From Marsupella aquatica (taxonomy: Eukaryota > Marchantiophyta), in NCBI GenBank assembly GCA_973895155.1, contig OZ316898.1, positions 12,834,001 through 12,898,000 of the forward strand: DNA of 64,000 nucleotides. Reading direction: 5' to 3'. The position numbers and the translations under genes were made by a program. Within the stretch, counting starts at the first letter, position 1; every line of letters starts with the position of its first letter. Below the pieces are notes generated by a model, which saw nothing but the letters and a program-made list of their open reading frames with translations, was not told where the DNA came from and searched no databases. Of the stretch, positions 30,665-42,732 are shown one piece after another.

Positions 30665-33021
30665 TTACACATTGATGCTAAGGTTCAACCCTTCCATTTG
30701 ACAAGGAACAGTAGGGACAGAAGTGGCAAGATCTCTTGCATCTTCCAACTTCAAACGAGTTCCTTGTTGGCCGACAACCACTGCAGCTACTTTGGCTGCT
30801 AAGTTGCCAATACCCTTGAGATTTGGAACACCTCTGAGTAAACCGTAGAGTAATCCAGCAGCATACGCATCACCAGCTCCACAGGTGTCCACCGGTACAC
30901 ATGATGCAGGCTGTACATATGACACTTGCCCCTTCAATCCAATATAAGATCCTTGGACTCCATCTGTGACCGACACCAGAGGGCAGTGCTTGCTCAGTGC
31001 TTCGGCAGCATCGGCTGGACTCAGACTGCTACAGCCCCCTAGGAGAGCCCGTGCTTCATCAGCATTGGTGAATAAAATATCAGCACTTCCAGCCATTACT
31101 TCCCTGTAAAAGAAGGGCGGGGGGCGGGGGGGGGGAGGGAATCAGTTTCAAGAGATAATAGAGTTGGAGTGACCCTAGTCCACAAAACTGTCTGCCACAT
31201 GCTTGACTAAAAAGTCAATCGGAGTAAGAAAAACTCTTTCCAACACCTCTATGGACAGAACAGTAAAGCAGGTCAAATTCTACGACTAAGACTCTCTCAG
31301 TTACTTCAAAGGTAAAACTTTGAGTTTAAAAAAAACCACCGGAGTTCAAATAATGCATGTTGGGTTAAATGAGCGGACTCACCACATCTTCTCACGATGA
31401 CGGTTTACGCACGATATATCGCTCGCAGTTAAAGCAACCAATACACCTTGTTCTTTGGCTTTTTTGCAAGCCCTGGCAATGGTTTCTATCGTTTCTGGTA
31501 ACTCCCAGAGATAGCCCTCAACAACAAGAACCTTTGACATAGATATCTGTTTTTCCAAGGCCTCATCGAAATTGAGGATGGAGGACATTCCCTGCAGCAC
31601 CACAAAGCAGTGAGGACCAGTGGTACAACGGCTGTGATGTGTCCTCCGTTAATTCAGAACTTAAACAGTACACATACGGTGGAGAAGATTCTAAGTAACA
31701 GGCTAGAGAAGTAACAACAACGCATAAAAGACTTGAAAACTCTCCCTCTATTCAAGCAAGCTGACCTACTTGGTATGAGAGCATGGTGCGCTGTGCATCT
31801 GGTGTGGTGCAAACAATAACTGTCCCAGTGGTACCACCCACAACAGGTTCAGACAGAAAGTGTACATTTGCCCTGAGTAATTTTGTCCTGTGTCATCATC
31901 CGGAACTTAATTAGACTTCAAAGTCCTAAACGAAAGCACCTTATGCTACAGTCACCCAAGCCCCAATTTTCTTCAAGGACTGTCACATGAGCTATGATCG
32001 CATCCAATCGACAAGCCGAGTCTTAAAACCAGGTATCACGATCAAGAATAAACTCAACTCCAGACTCGCTAGTTAAAACAAGAGAATTGCTGCTTAAAAT
32101 AACATCACAAAAATGGACCTGAGCTAAACACTTACACGCACCTGTAGAAATCCCCCAGAGGATCACTTCCGACACTTCCTGTCATGGCGACGTGGAGCGG
32201 TAGATCTCCATTGTACCCAGCTCCAAGTCTTGCAAGAGCAACAAGTGTGTTGGATAGAGAGCCACCGGCAGTCACCTTGTAGCTACAACCATCGAGACCT
32301 CGTATCGCTCTCCCCCTTTCTTCATGGTTCACAACCTTTCTGGTGCCTTTGACTAACCCTAGTTTGTGTATGAAGTCATCACTAACAATGGCTGAGAAAT
32401 CCACCTGTGTGACAAGCAACAATCCAGCGAATGAAGAGAAATCAGTTTCGGGACCAACACCTGCTGCTGGCCCATCCAAGGGAAGAAAAATGATGAAAAG
32501 AAACAGATAAAACTGTGAAAAGTGAAGGGTCAGGTGAGTACCATAGCCTGGCCCAAACCGATGACGTCCCACCGATTTGGCACGCTTGAAGCAGAAATTC
32601 CGTAGGCCTGGGGCAGCTCCTGCTGTTCCTGTTCCTGTGCCTGTTCCTGTTCCTGTTGTTGATGATAGCCCTCCGAGGCCGACCTGGCCCTAGGCTTGTT
32701 GCTCTCAGCATCAAACTCGCCCTCGTAGTGGCAGTTGCTACTGGTTAGCCTACGCCTGAAGCCAGATACTCTGCCGAATCGTCTCCTTCCCAAGCTCGAC
32801 ACACCTAATTTCCCTCGATAAGAAGAGGAAGGGCCGTAAGGAGCAGAAGAAGAAGAAGAAGCAAAAGAAGAAGCTGGGAGGTTTCGCTGTGAAAAACTCT
32901 CAGTAGAGACGTTATTTCTGAAGGTCAAATCTCTCCGACTGGGCTGAACTTCATCAATAGGAACAGTGATGCCGCTACCGGTTCTCGGCAGCAGAAGCCC
33001 GCCATCAACAACCTTCGCCAT
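30665..33021 (-). CDS. NARA5: Plastid pfkB-type carbohydrate kinase, NARA5-like, complete, 5 exons
   Basis: Five exons join in frame to 502 residues: 32,542-33,021; 32,142-32,404; 31,770-31,887; 31,383-31,591; 30,665-31,103, all GT-AG. The Ser/Arg-rich N-terminus (about 110 residues) looks like a chloroplast transit peptide. The kinase starts at NRWDVIGLGQAMV, continues with NHEERGRAIRGLDGCSYK, TAGGSLSNTLVALARLG and TPDAQRTMLSYQGMSSILNF, and ends with the catalytic pfkB signature VPVDTCGAGDAYAAGLLYG (Asp about 429, GAGD about 432-435). These blocks match Arabidopsis NARA5, a chloroplast pfkB protein needed for high Rubisco and photosystem protein levels; its sugar substrate is not established. 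A Gln/Glu run (about residues 119-136) comes from a CCTGTT hexamer repeat at about 32,622-32,660 and is absent from most relatives. Confidence 0.93.
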
Positions 33022-33998
33022 CTCAAGTCCTGCGTCAACGCGCTCCCTCCCTCACAACATTGTTCCAATACAGTACTCTTATTCAGTTCATTACTGCGTA
33101 GCCTGAATTGTATCACCTTTGCGTTCAAAATGGTTTGACGCTTTCATCCATTTTGTGGTCCCATACCTCATGCTGCAGAAATACAAATTCGAGATGCAAT
33201 CAGGCCAAATTGTTCTTTCCAATGACCTCTATTGAACTGGGCAGAGACCTGATCATTACAAAGTAGAATTCGCAAGTCAGAAGATTTTGTGTCACGCAAC
33301 ATCCGGCCCAGCAAAGCAGCATTCGTTTGCACTCTGACAAACGATTCGTCCTGTTGAAGTCAATTTAGGTCGACCACGTTTCACCTAGACGAGAATGCTT
33401 GAACAGAACGAGTCTGATTTGAAGGAGAACGATACGAGGACGTCCTTTAATTATGCTAATGATGAAAGCTGCACGCCCTGACAACTCGCTCACAGTACCG
33501 GTGACGGGAGAGTGTAGACGGCCATCTCGAATCAATAAAACTACGGCAGAACATCCTTCAAGCTGGCGAACGGGCCACAAAGCAATGAAGCAAACAACCA
33601 ATCGAAGTGAGCAACAAAGCTTCAAAAAGCAGATCTCACTGGAAAACTGACAATTCGGAAGAGCCGAAAGAAGGAGGGTACCAGGGCATTCGATTCGAGC
33701 TTCAAAACGTCCACCGCTTCCCGTGTCGGAGCTGCAGAACCGCAATCAGTCAGGGCCGCCCTCGCATCGAGCTCCAAATCGTGCACTGCCTCGATCGATC
33801 GCCCTAGCTCGTGCTGTGCGGTGTGGCGAGCGATCTGAGGCAGAGAGCTCGACGCGAGGCGCTGGGGGAAGCACTGCATAGCCAAAGGCAGAGAGAGGTT
33901 CGTTGGGGATCGGGGTGGACCGTTTATGGACCGTGGGGTTTTGGCCGGGGTTTAGGGCGTCTAGCATGTGGTGCATGATTATTTGCACTTACTTGGTC

Positions 33999-34066
33999 AC
34001 TTCTTACTACCCAGATTACCCCTTACTTTCCACTTCTTACTACCCAGATTACCCCTTCCTGGAAAG
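33999..34066. repeat. Tandem duplication, unit 33 bp
   Basis: ACTTCTTACTACCCAGATTA is present twice (about 33,999 and 34,033), each followed by CCCCTT. Confidence 0.9.
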
Positions 34067-34924
34067 TAACTAAATAGACACGAAGACACATCAAACCAGG
34101 CCCCCCCGTGACCAAAGAGATTTGGTCACAAACCTCTTTAATATTGTACACTGTATTTTGCACTATCGTATGCGCATAGTAATATGAGCCCAAAATAAAT
34201 TTGGATGCATTTTAGGGCCCCCACCACAAAGCTGAACTCAAAGTTCATCCAATAAGAAAATTCTATACTATTTCCCCTTTATCTTTGCCCGTCCCTGTTT
34301 TTGGCTGCGCTTGTTACATTTTTTTCTTTATTTATCACTTTTGTTAGTCTTTGCTCATGCCCCTACTTTTTGTCCACCCTTGTGTGTCTTGTCCTTATTA
34401 ACAATCAGTGTCATTTTTGTCTTTATTAAGGAGGGTCTAGAGGCTTCACTCTAGACCATAGGCCTTCAAAAGTAGCTACCCTAGCAAATTATTAGTAAGA
34501 TGTTTAGATCCTGGTCACTTTTATCCATAAATTAGTTTGAGGACCCCTTGATTTTGTAAGCTTGTTTTATTCAACTATTGGAAGCCACGAAGAGCAAATT
34601 GGAATAGATAGATGAAAGGACAAAGATTAAATGGAGGAATCCAATTTTAAATGAAGTGAATTTTAAAGGTAGTTGGGACAGTTTCATTGAAGACAAATAA
34701 GATTCATACCTAGGATAATTCTCAATGCAAAAAGTTTCCCTTATTAACTGTATGTCTATACAATACATGTAACATTCCATATATTTATGCAAAATATTAC
34801 TTTGTCCATAGGCATTGAAAGGTCTTAGAGTCCCTTGGTATCAATCTACCCATACTACTTATGGTGTTTCTTAACTTTGCTTGAATGTTACTCCTCTAGC
34901 CATCCTGCTATCCACAATAGTCAA

Positions 34925-35032
34925 AGGGTTTCTTAAGTTACTTTGGTAAATGTTAGAGAAGTTGAAAAGTTTTTTGGGTTTCTTATGTTACCTTGGTAAA
35001 TGTTAGAGTAGTTGAAGAGTTTCTTTCTACTT
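34925..35032. repeat. Tandem duplication, about 53 bp
   Basis: GGGTTTCTTAAGTTACTTTG near 34,927 and GGGTTTCTTATGTTACCTTG near 34,977, both continuing GTAAATGTTAGAGNAGTTGA. Confidence 0.85.
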
Positions 35033-36358
35033 GTCATTATTTCAAAACCTATTTAAATGAAATAGAAAATTGAAACAGATTACCAGAAAACACTGAATGA
35101 TATATCAATCACAACTCATCCAAAGATTGTTTCCTTTCACCCATATTTTACCTTTTACTTTGTTCACTTGAAATGTTACTTTTCAGTTTTTCATTGTTTT
35201 TACAATTATAGGGTCTAATTGTTTTTCTTTACCTTGCCTCAAACACGAATAGTCAAAATTGGTTCTTGCATAACTAACAATTCTTGTTTCAATTGTGACA
35301 AATCATGTTGATGTGACTGCATGTCCATCCACGAATTTTAGATGACACTTCCCATGGGGGTCCATAACTACCTGGTTTAAATTCTATGTCACTGGCACAG
35401 ATCATGGCTGCCACTCCACCCAAACCTAGAATTTCCAATATCCATTTGCTCGATTTACACTTGACAACCCATCCTCTTGCGGGGGTCATGGTCTGTAACC
35501 CTCCCAGGTAGAGCCCCTCGAGGATTACAGCCCATAACCCCTCAAGGGGATGGGTTACCCTCCACATAATAGAAAACAACTCTAGGTTTTGTAACAATGC
35601 TCACAAACTTTTACATGCTCCATAATTTAATGTAGAAAGGAGTTGGACACCATCTTAGGATGTCTATCCATAGACTTGTGCATTTACACTTTAATGAAGA
35701 CAGTGATAGGGTAATCTAAGGGTCAAGCCATCAATGTGAGAACATGTGAAAGAATCACCATTTACTCATGGTACATGGTTCTGATGTGTGGTCCTAGATC
35801 AAAGGGTGGTACTCGTAAGTGCAAGCCTACCCAACCCAATTTTGATTTGACTGTGATGAATGACTAGCATGCTGTGACCCTTTTGAGGATAACATGTAGA
35901 ACAGCCCGGAATCTACAACCTGAGTTATCAGAGCTAGTGATAGCCAAACGTGGTAATGAACATCTGTGGCCAAAGATGATCACAATTCTGGCCCAAAAGG
36001 ATCATGGCTAAAATGGCAGCAATTTCTATGAAGCAAGAGAGGAGGGAGGGTTGTGTTGGGTTGATTGGTCAACAGGTCGCAACAAATCTACAACACACAT
36101 AACAAGTGAAGCAAAGGGCCAAAACCTACACCCAAAATCACCATCAAGGGATCCATTTTTACTGTCCCATCCAAAGGGTCAACCTGACTGTGTCCGTTGC
36201 TTGCCTACTTCCAGCTTTGACACCAACTATAGACATCTCCCTTGCTTGCCAACTTCCAACTTCTTGATTTTCCTGGTTGTGGATTGTTGCCTTGATTTAG
36301 CTTTGTTAGACCTATTGTAAAGCTAGTGAACCTTTTGGTGCAGGTTTTCTGAAAATTT

Positions 36359-36650
36359 TGTAAGAAACCGTCAGCTCCAGACTAGACAGCAATGCGAAAA
36401 CATGAGAGACACTCAATTAGACGCTACACCGACGAGACACCCCGAGTGGAGAAACTCCTGAAGGCTCCATAGCAAATGAGAGTACATGTGAAGAATGAGG
36501 GAGAGAGTTCTCTCCCTCCAGCCTATACCCCCAAGGGGGCCAAGATGAGTGGGCCTAAACTAAGTGGATCTTATCCTAACGTAATCCAGGGTTAACTAAC
36601 CCTAGTAAGGCCAAACTAACTAAGTCGGGAACTTGAGTCAATTCCTAACA
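36359..36650 (-). repeat. 3' LTR of the 36-40 kb copia element
   Basis: 292 bp, TG...CA ends (TGTAAG...CCTAACA on the plus strand). It differs from its partner by about 12 substitutions and one indel, i.e. roughly 96% identity. Nearly all substitutions are transitions, as expected from deamination of methylated cytosines. Confidence 0.92.
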
Positions 36651-36717
36651 ATCTCCACCTTGACTCCAGTTCACACAATGAGTCAGGTGAAATACAATAC
36701 GTAAATAAGTAACATAT

Positions 36718-39133
36718 CTAAATATTCTCCAGTTTGGCCCTAACATTAATAATATCCACACAATGACTAAAGCTACTGGTAGGTAAAACTTTGGTAAGAA
36801 TGTCTGCCGCATTCTCCTCTGAAGCCACCTTCTCCAGAAACATCTTATTCATCTCAATCACCTCACAGATGAAGTGATAACGAATGTCAATGTGCTTTGT
36901 CCTGGCATGGAACACAGGGTTTTTAGCCAGATGTAAAGCACTTTGACTGTCACACAGCAGCACCGGTTTTTCAGGTGCAAGACCTAGATCACTCACCAAT
37001 CTTCGTAGCTAGATCAGTTCCTTGGTTGCCTCACATGCAGCCATGTACTCAGCCTCAGTAGTAGACAACGCAACACAAGATTGAGTTGCCAACTTCCAGT
37101 TGATACAACCTCCACTCAACATAAACACATAGCGTGTAGTAGACTTCTTGTTATCCAAGTTACCAGCATAATCTGAATCTACAAAACCTTCCAACTCTAA
37201 GGTAGAGTCTGCTTTATCGTCAAATAAGATCCCACAATCTAAGGTACCTTCAGATACCGCAAAACCCACTTCATTGCTTCCCAGTGAAGCTTACCAGGAT
37301 TTGCCATAAATCTGCTCAAAATGCTAATAACATGGGCAATGTCAGGTCGAGTGCATGTCATCGCATACATCAAACTACCCACAACACTATCATAGGGAAC
37401 ATGTTTCATCGTCAATCTATCACTCTCACTAGAAGGGTAATCATTCTTTGAGAGTTTAAAGTGGGAAGCCAATGGAGTACCAACTGGTTTTGCATTCTCC
37501 ATTCCATACTTGGCAAGTACCTTCTCCAAATTAATATTGCCGCTGAGACAACCATAATTGTCTCTGCTCCCTGTCACAATGAATCTCCATCCCTAGTATC
37601 TTCTTGGCCTGACCCAAGTCCTTCATTGAAAACTCCTTACTCAGCATTGCTTTCAGATGAGCAACATCAGACTTATTCTCAGCCAGGATAAGCATGTCAT
37701 CCACATACAATGCCAGCACATGTAACCAAAGGGTGAGTAATTCTCCACCTCCTTCATGTAAATACAACAATCATGTTCACTTTGTGTTAACCCCTGAGAT
37801 AACATGAAGGAATCAAAATTCTTATTCCACTGTTTGGGAATCTGCTTCAATCCGTATAACGAGCGTAAGAGCTTACACACCAAGTGTCTGGTTTTCTCAT
37901 CAATAAAACCGGGAGGCTGAGTCATATAAATCTCCACATCAAGCAATCCATGCTGGAAACAGTAATTACATCCATCTGATCTAACTCAAGATCATAGAAT
38001 GCCACAATTGCAAGTAAAACACGGATAGTAGCGAGTTTGACAACTGGTGAGAAAATCTCCGTGTAGTCCAAGCCCTCCTTCTGGGTGTACCCTTTGGCCA
38101 CAAAGCGTGCCTTGTAAGTGCTATCCTGCTTCTTCTTGTACAACCATCTACACGGAACCAATGTCTTCTCGCGAGGCATGTCAATTAAGTGCCAAGTTGA
38201 ATTCTTCTTCAAAGAATTCATCTCCTTCAACATTGCCTCCATCCACTTATCCTTCTCTGGAGAGGCCATAGCTTCTTCATAGCTAGAGGGGTCTCCATCT
38301 TCAGTGAGCAAAACAACACCGGGATCATCGTCATGCTCAACAACGTGAACACGAGGATCTGCAAAACCAAATCTATCAGGGGGGTTGGCCAAAATTGGCC
38401 CTGGTGGAGCGCCTTGGTTGAGGAACTGCACCTCTACCAGAGGGACTAGCAGCTTCCTCATCACCACCAAGCTCCACCGTAGTGGGTTCCTCCACCTGTT
38501 CCTCCTGAATATCCCAGGGTCTTGACAACCATTCTTCATCAAAAACAACATTTTTGCTCACAACTGCCTTGCAATCGACAGGATCCCATAATTTATAGCC
38601 CTTCTGCCTAGGACTAAAGCCTAGAAAAAATATTTTTTAGACTTGGGATCCAACTTAGACATGTGTGTCTGCTCAATGTGAACATAGGCAGCACAACCAA
38701 AAACTCGGAGTCTAGAGTAATCAGCAGGTCTCTTATACCATAACTCAAATGGAGTCTGCATCAACTTACTACTATGCGGTGACAAATTGTAGACGTATGC
38801 AGCTTGGTTGACAACTTCAACCCAAAAGTTGTTGGGCAACTTGGACTTACATAGCATGCTGCGTGCTTTCTCCAGTAATGTCCGATTCAACCGTTCTGCA
38901 ACTCCATTTTGCTGTGGGGGCTCCGATACAGTGTAATGACGCTTGAGGCCAAGGTCCCGACCAAATTGATCAAACTCATTGGACTTATACTCGCCACCGT
39001 TATCGGACTGAACACACTTCAACTCCTTCCCAGTTTGTAGCTCTACCATGGCTTTCCACTCCTTGAAGATGGCCATTTTGACCCCCGTCGGGTATCTTAG
39101 GTCCTGAAAAAATTCCTCAACAGCAACGCACAA
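36718..39133 (-). pseudogene. copia pol remnant: integrase, reverse transcriptase, RNase H, frameshifted
   Basis: The integrase core remains at 38,621-39,133 (QSDNGGEYKSNEFDQF, QQNGVAERLNRTLLEKAR). A one-base change in a T run near 38,628-38,634 breaks the frame. RT begins at about 38,290 (WMEAMLKEMNSL, FVAKGYTQKEGLDYTEIFSP). Further shifts occur near 38,400, 37,950, 37,740, 37,560 and 37,260. The catalytic YVDDMLIL is present at about 37,690, and RNase H motifs (GFVDSDYAGNLDNKKSTT, STTEAEYMAACEA, TKHIDIRYHFI) end at 36,718. The 5' part of integrase, the protease and gag are not recognisable. It cannot make active enzymes. Confidence 0.92.
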
Positions 39134-39429
39134 ATCAACTTCACTAGCCCGTGCTCAACTCCCTTGAGTATCCCCTTGCAAAGCCGCGTAAAAAAATCTG
39201 TCCCGACAACCGCCGAATTCGTAATTTTGAGGGAATAAAAGTACAGTCAAATTCTATAGCAAAAGGCACCCGGTGATGACACGTGTCCGGCTCAAAAGAA
39301 ACCCCAATGCGTGAAAAGAAAAACAAATGTTTCCTGTGTAAAAGTCACCGGAGGTACTCGCCCCACAGACTTCCACAAAAAAATTCACGTTTGCACATTT
39401 GTCCCCCTCGCGCCACCTGTCGTCGAGAG

Positions 39430-39830
39430 CATAGGGCCTCGCGCCCCTAGGCTCCTCCTTAAAGTGCTTCCGAGCCCTCCTGGCTCATCATAGGGCTTAG
39501 AGCCCCTTTTAAAAATCTCCCAAAAAGGAGGGAATTAACTTCTCCTCCCCTCCACTACTTAAGTACTTAGGGCCTTGTGCCCAGGTTAAATGCTCCCAAG
39601 AGAAGGGAGTGCCTCGCTGCCCCTCTCCTCCTCTTCAAAGCTCTTTGGGCCTTGTGCCCCCACCTTTACGTACCTGCACAGGGCCTTGTGCCCTATTAAA
39701 GAGCTCCTGAGAGGAGGGAGCTAAAACTCCCTCTCCCCTCTTACTTTATGACTGTACCGACACAAGCCGCCTCGGGCTACGCCTCCTTGGGGCCTCGTGC
39801 CAAGAGCTCCCCTGGGAAGGGAGCCTCGTA
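39430..39830. repeat. Array of hairpin modules in the gag region of the copia element
   Basis: Six copies of an inverted repeat of the type GGGCCTTGTGCCC start near 39,433, 39,492, 39,570, 39,647, 39,681 and 39,790. Most are followed by a second stem such as CTCCCAAGAGAAGGGAG or CTCCTGAGAGGAGGGAG. Spacing varies from 34 to 109 bp. Base composition is much richer in G and C than in the surrounding element. No ORF follows the modules. Their origin (secondary insertion or structured leader) is unknown. Confidence 0.75.
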
Positions 39831-40365
39831 CGCGCCAGGGAATACCGTCCGACGCGCCGTATAAGGTTGCGTGCAGCGACCACAACGAGTATACGAAAGA
39901 GAAGAAATTTGCAACAACTGCCCCACAAGACATGACCTTTTTACGAAGAAAAAGCACCCCCGATGACCCCACAAGTGATTCATCTAATTAACCACTAAGA
40001 GTGATAGTCGAGAGTTCCAAGCACTTAATCGAGCAATACATAAGATAAGATTGTTCCACACTCGCCGGATGAAACGTTGTGAAACTTCCACCGCGACGTA
40101 GTGCCCGTCAATGCGCACGATAAATTGTCGGACTATCTTCCTGACAGTTTTCTTAGACACACTGTGACACATCCGATACTTCACGATGAAGCTTCAATCG
40201 GGAAACCGTCACTGCTTTCAAACACAAAACTATTAACGCAAAATGACCAGTGAAATGATCACGCAACCGTCAACAACGATTCAATCTTCCACCACGATCC
40301 AACACATGAGTGCTCTCACCACTGCCCAGGCCACCGAACCATGAACACAAAGCTCTGATACCACT

Positions 40366-40658
40366 TGTAAGAGACCGTCAGCTCCAGACTAGACAACAAT
40401 GCGGAAACATGAGAGACACTCAATCAGACGCTACACTGACGAGACACCCCTAGTGGAGAAACTCCCGAAGGCTCCATAACAAATGAGAGTACATGTGAAG
40501 AATGAGGGAGAGAGTTCTCTCCCTCCAGCCTATACCCCCCAAGGGGGCCAAGATGAGTGGGCCTAAACTAAGCGGATCTTATCCTAATGTAATCTAAGGT
40601 TAACTAACCCTAGTAAGGCCAAACTAACTAAGTCGGGAACTTGAGTCAATTCCTAACA
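40366..40658 (-). repeat. 5' LTR of the 36-40 kb copia element
   Basis: 293 bp, partner of the LTR at 36,359. The primer binding site lies immediately to its left, which fixes the element's orientation as minus. Confidence 0.92.
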
Positions 40659-42732
40659 AATTCTGACCCAAAAAATCACAAAACAGCACTCAAAAAATCA
40701 AATTAGAAAAATTCCAAAAGTTTTTGCAACCCAAATAAAACCCTAGATTTTAATTTGATTTCTTTGACTAAACAAAGTGAATCAATATTTTGACATTTTA
40801 CTAATTAATGCCTTGTTCAGTCAATATTCTGAGATTTTACTAATTAATGCCAAGTGTTACAACTTTATCAGACTTCCAGAGTACTGTGCATCTTCATTTG
40901 GGATTGAAAGGGGCAAAGTTGAGGTTTCTTATATTTTTGGTGTAAGTCTCAAACTGGGAATAAAGGAAAAGTAAAGGATTATAAAAAATATTTTGAAGGG
41001 GTAACCATAAATTAAACCTGGATGGACCATGTGGTTTGTGTGCCATGGATGGGATACATGCTGCCTCACCTTACACCCAGAACTCACATTGGTTGGCTCT
41101 TTGAATGGATGCTTCACTTTTGAGAAGGAAACCACAAGTAGTTTTTCAAGCCTCCTGACCAACTGTAGAATGATGGTTATAGGCAAACTAGTGCATCTAA
41201 AATATTTAATGCCCAATTGATTTTCCACGGACAAAGTGAGAAAACACTTTGGGTCTGAAGTATTTTGGAAAACTCAAAGCAAGGTATGCTTTATGAATTT
41301 GAAACCTCCTTGGACCACAAGGTTAGTTTTTGAAATCTGAAACTGAAGCCCAGATGGACTAAGAACAATACTCCCTTCTTTTCTTCCATTTGTACCCTTT
41401 GGTCCTCACTTATTTTCTTCGGACTCGTCATACACAAACAGATATAGGATTTTGTTATTGGATTCAGTGGAAGACTTACAAATTTTGTGGAAGAACATGA
41501 ATGTTGTCTTAATCTAATTTTGAAATGATAAGAATCACTGGGTTTCGAAAACCAAATGTAAGATTCCTACAATATTCCTCAAAGTTTTGTGTATGAAAAT
41601 AAATTATTTATTACTTATTTTTCAGGGTATTGGTTATCCAAAAAAATTATGCATGAACACCCCTCTTGGAAGGAGACCCCCCAAGGTCCATCCCCAAAGA
41701 CAAATACCAACTAACTAAGGGAAACAAAGGGTACAATGGTTATTGTTCTAATGTACAAGTACAATACCCATTTATTGCACAATTAGGAGGGCAGGGCCCG
41801 GCCGGGCACAGATGGCAAGGCCAAGGGCACCCGTGGAGGTGTTTTGGGCCAACCAAACAGTGACAGAAAACAAAATTTCTGTAAACAGCCAGGATTGGAC
41901 ATTATATTTTATAGATATATTTACTAATTTTTCCTTGATTCAGTCCAAATTCAAAACAAACAAAATTAATCATAAACATCCAAATTAACAAATAAGAGTC
42001 CCTTTTTAATGGGTCCGGCTTGGCCAGGACTTACAATGTAGAGTACACTTGAAATATTCATAAATTGCTGTAGGATTAAACAGCGTGTTGAGAGACTTTG
42101 AAGAAACAGTCACTATTTTGAAAGGGGACATTAGATTGATTTGCTTCATATCTTTCGATTCAAGTGTTCTCCCTATCAGTGTTCTCCCTATTTTTGGATT
42201 TGGGCCTGTTCAAGCAGCCATCGCTCCAAACCTCATCCTACATTCATTCTCGTACCGCTGGTACTCCAACTCCATTTGATCGGTCCAGGTACAGAGCTGG
42301 TTGAATTCAGCTTCTCTCTCCTAAACCAGAGTAAAATCAAGGCTGATGTAAATTGACTGAAATGCTTCAATCACTGGACTTGAAAGGTCTTACTCTAATA
42401 TTAACAAATTTCCGAGTCTGAACAACATGGAGCAGCAGGAGACAATCATGGCAGTTGATCATGACATCCTGTTTTTGTTACTGTTCAGTGCCTTCAACTG
42501 TCCAACACTGAGGATCACTTCATGGAATGGATCACAGAGAAGATCAAAGCCATTTCTGACTAATCGTGAGATGTAGGACGTGGTGACAAACCACTAAGAA
42601 AGTTGCAGATAAGTAAATTATTTTGGTACTTCCTTGTTCTCCTTTGATTTGATATTGTTCCGAAGAGTGCCAAATGTGTTTACTAGCAAGACTACAACCC
42701 TGAAGGTATGTGTTTTTCCACGTAACACATAC
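40659..42732. other. Intergenic DNA and unresolved 3' end of the dynein gene
   Basis: No gene can be supported from 40,659 to about 42,350. The last exon(s) and 3' untranslated region of the WDR63-like gene probably lie at about 42,400-42,730, but I could not fix the stop codon. A diverged dispersed repeat is listed separately. Confidence 0.4.
41300..41412. repeat. Diverged dispersed repeat shared with 29,050-29,160
   Basis: TTTGAAACCTCCTTGGACC and GCCCAGATGGACTAAGAAC here correspond to ATTGAAGCCTCCATGGACC and GCCCAGATGGACTGAGAAA at about 29,073 and 29,107, in the same order. Probably two old copies of one non-coding element. Confidence 0.5.

Larger units (their letters stand above)
33022..36358. 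other. Intergenic DNA upstream of the NARA5-like gene
   Basis: About 3.3 kb without a supported gene. The first kilobase likely contains the promoter and leader of the NARA5-like gene. The GC-richer island at 33,680-33,960 could be a further transcription start region. Two small tandem duplications are listed separately. The rest is AT-rich and featureless to my reading. Confidence 0.4.
36359..40658 (-). mobile_element. Full-span Ty1/copia LTR retrotransposon, decayed
   Basis: Two LTRs bound the element (36,359-36,650 and 40,366-40,658). On the minus strand, the left LTR is the 3' one. A polypurine tract (complement of ATCTCCACCTT, from 36,651) precedes it. A primer binding site TGGTATCAGAGC, complementary to initiator tRNA-Met, follows the 5' LTR at about 40,352-40,363. 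Flanks are AATTT (36,354-36,358) and AATTC (40,659-40,663), a 5-bp target duplication with one change. The pol frames are broken in several places and no gag ORF was found. At 4.3 kb it is slightly short for copia. Confidence 0.92.
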
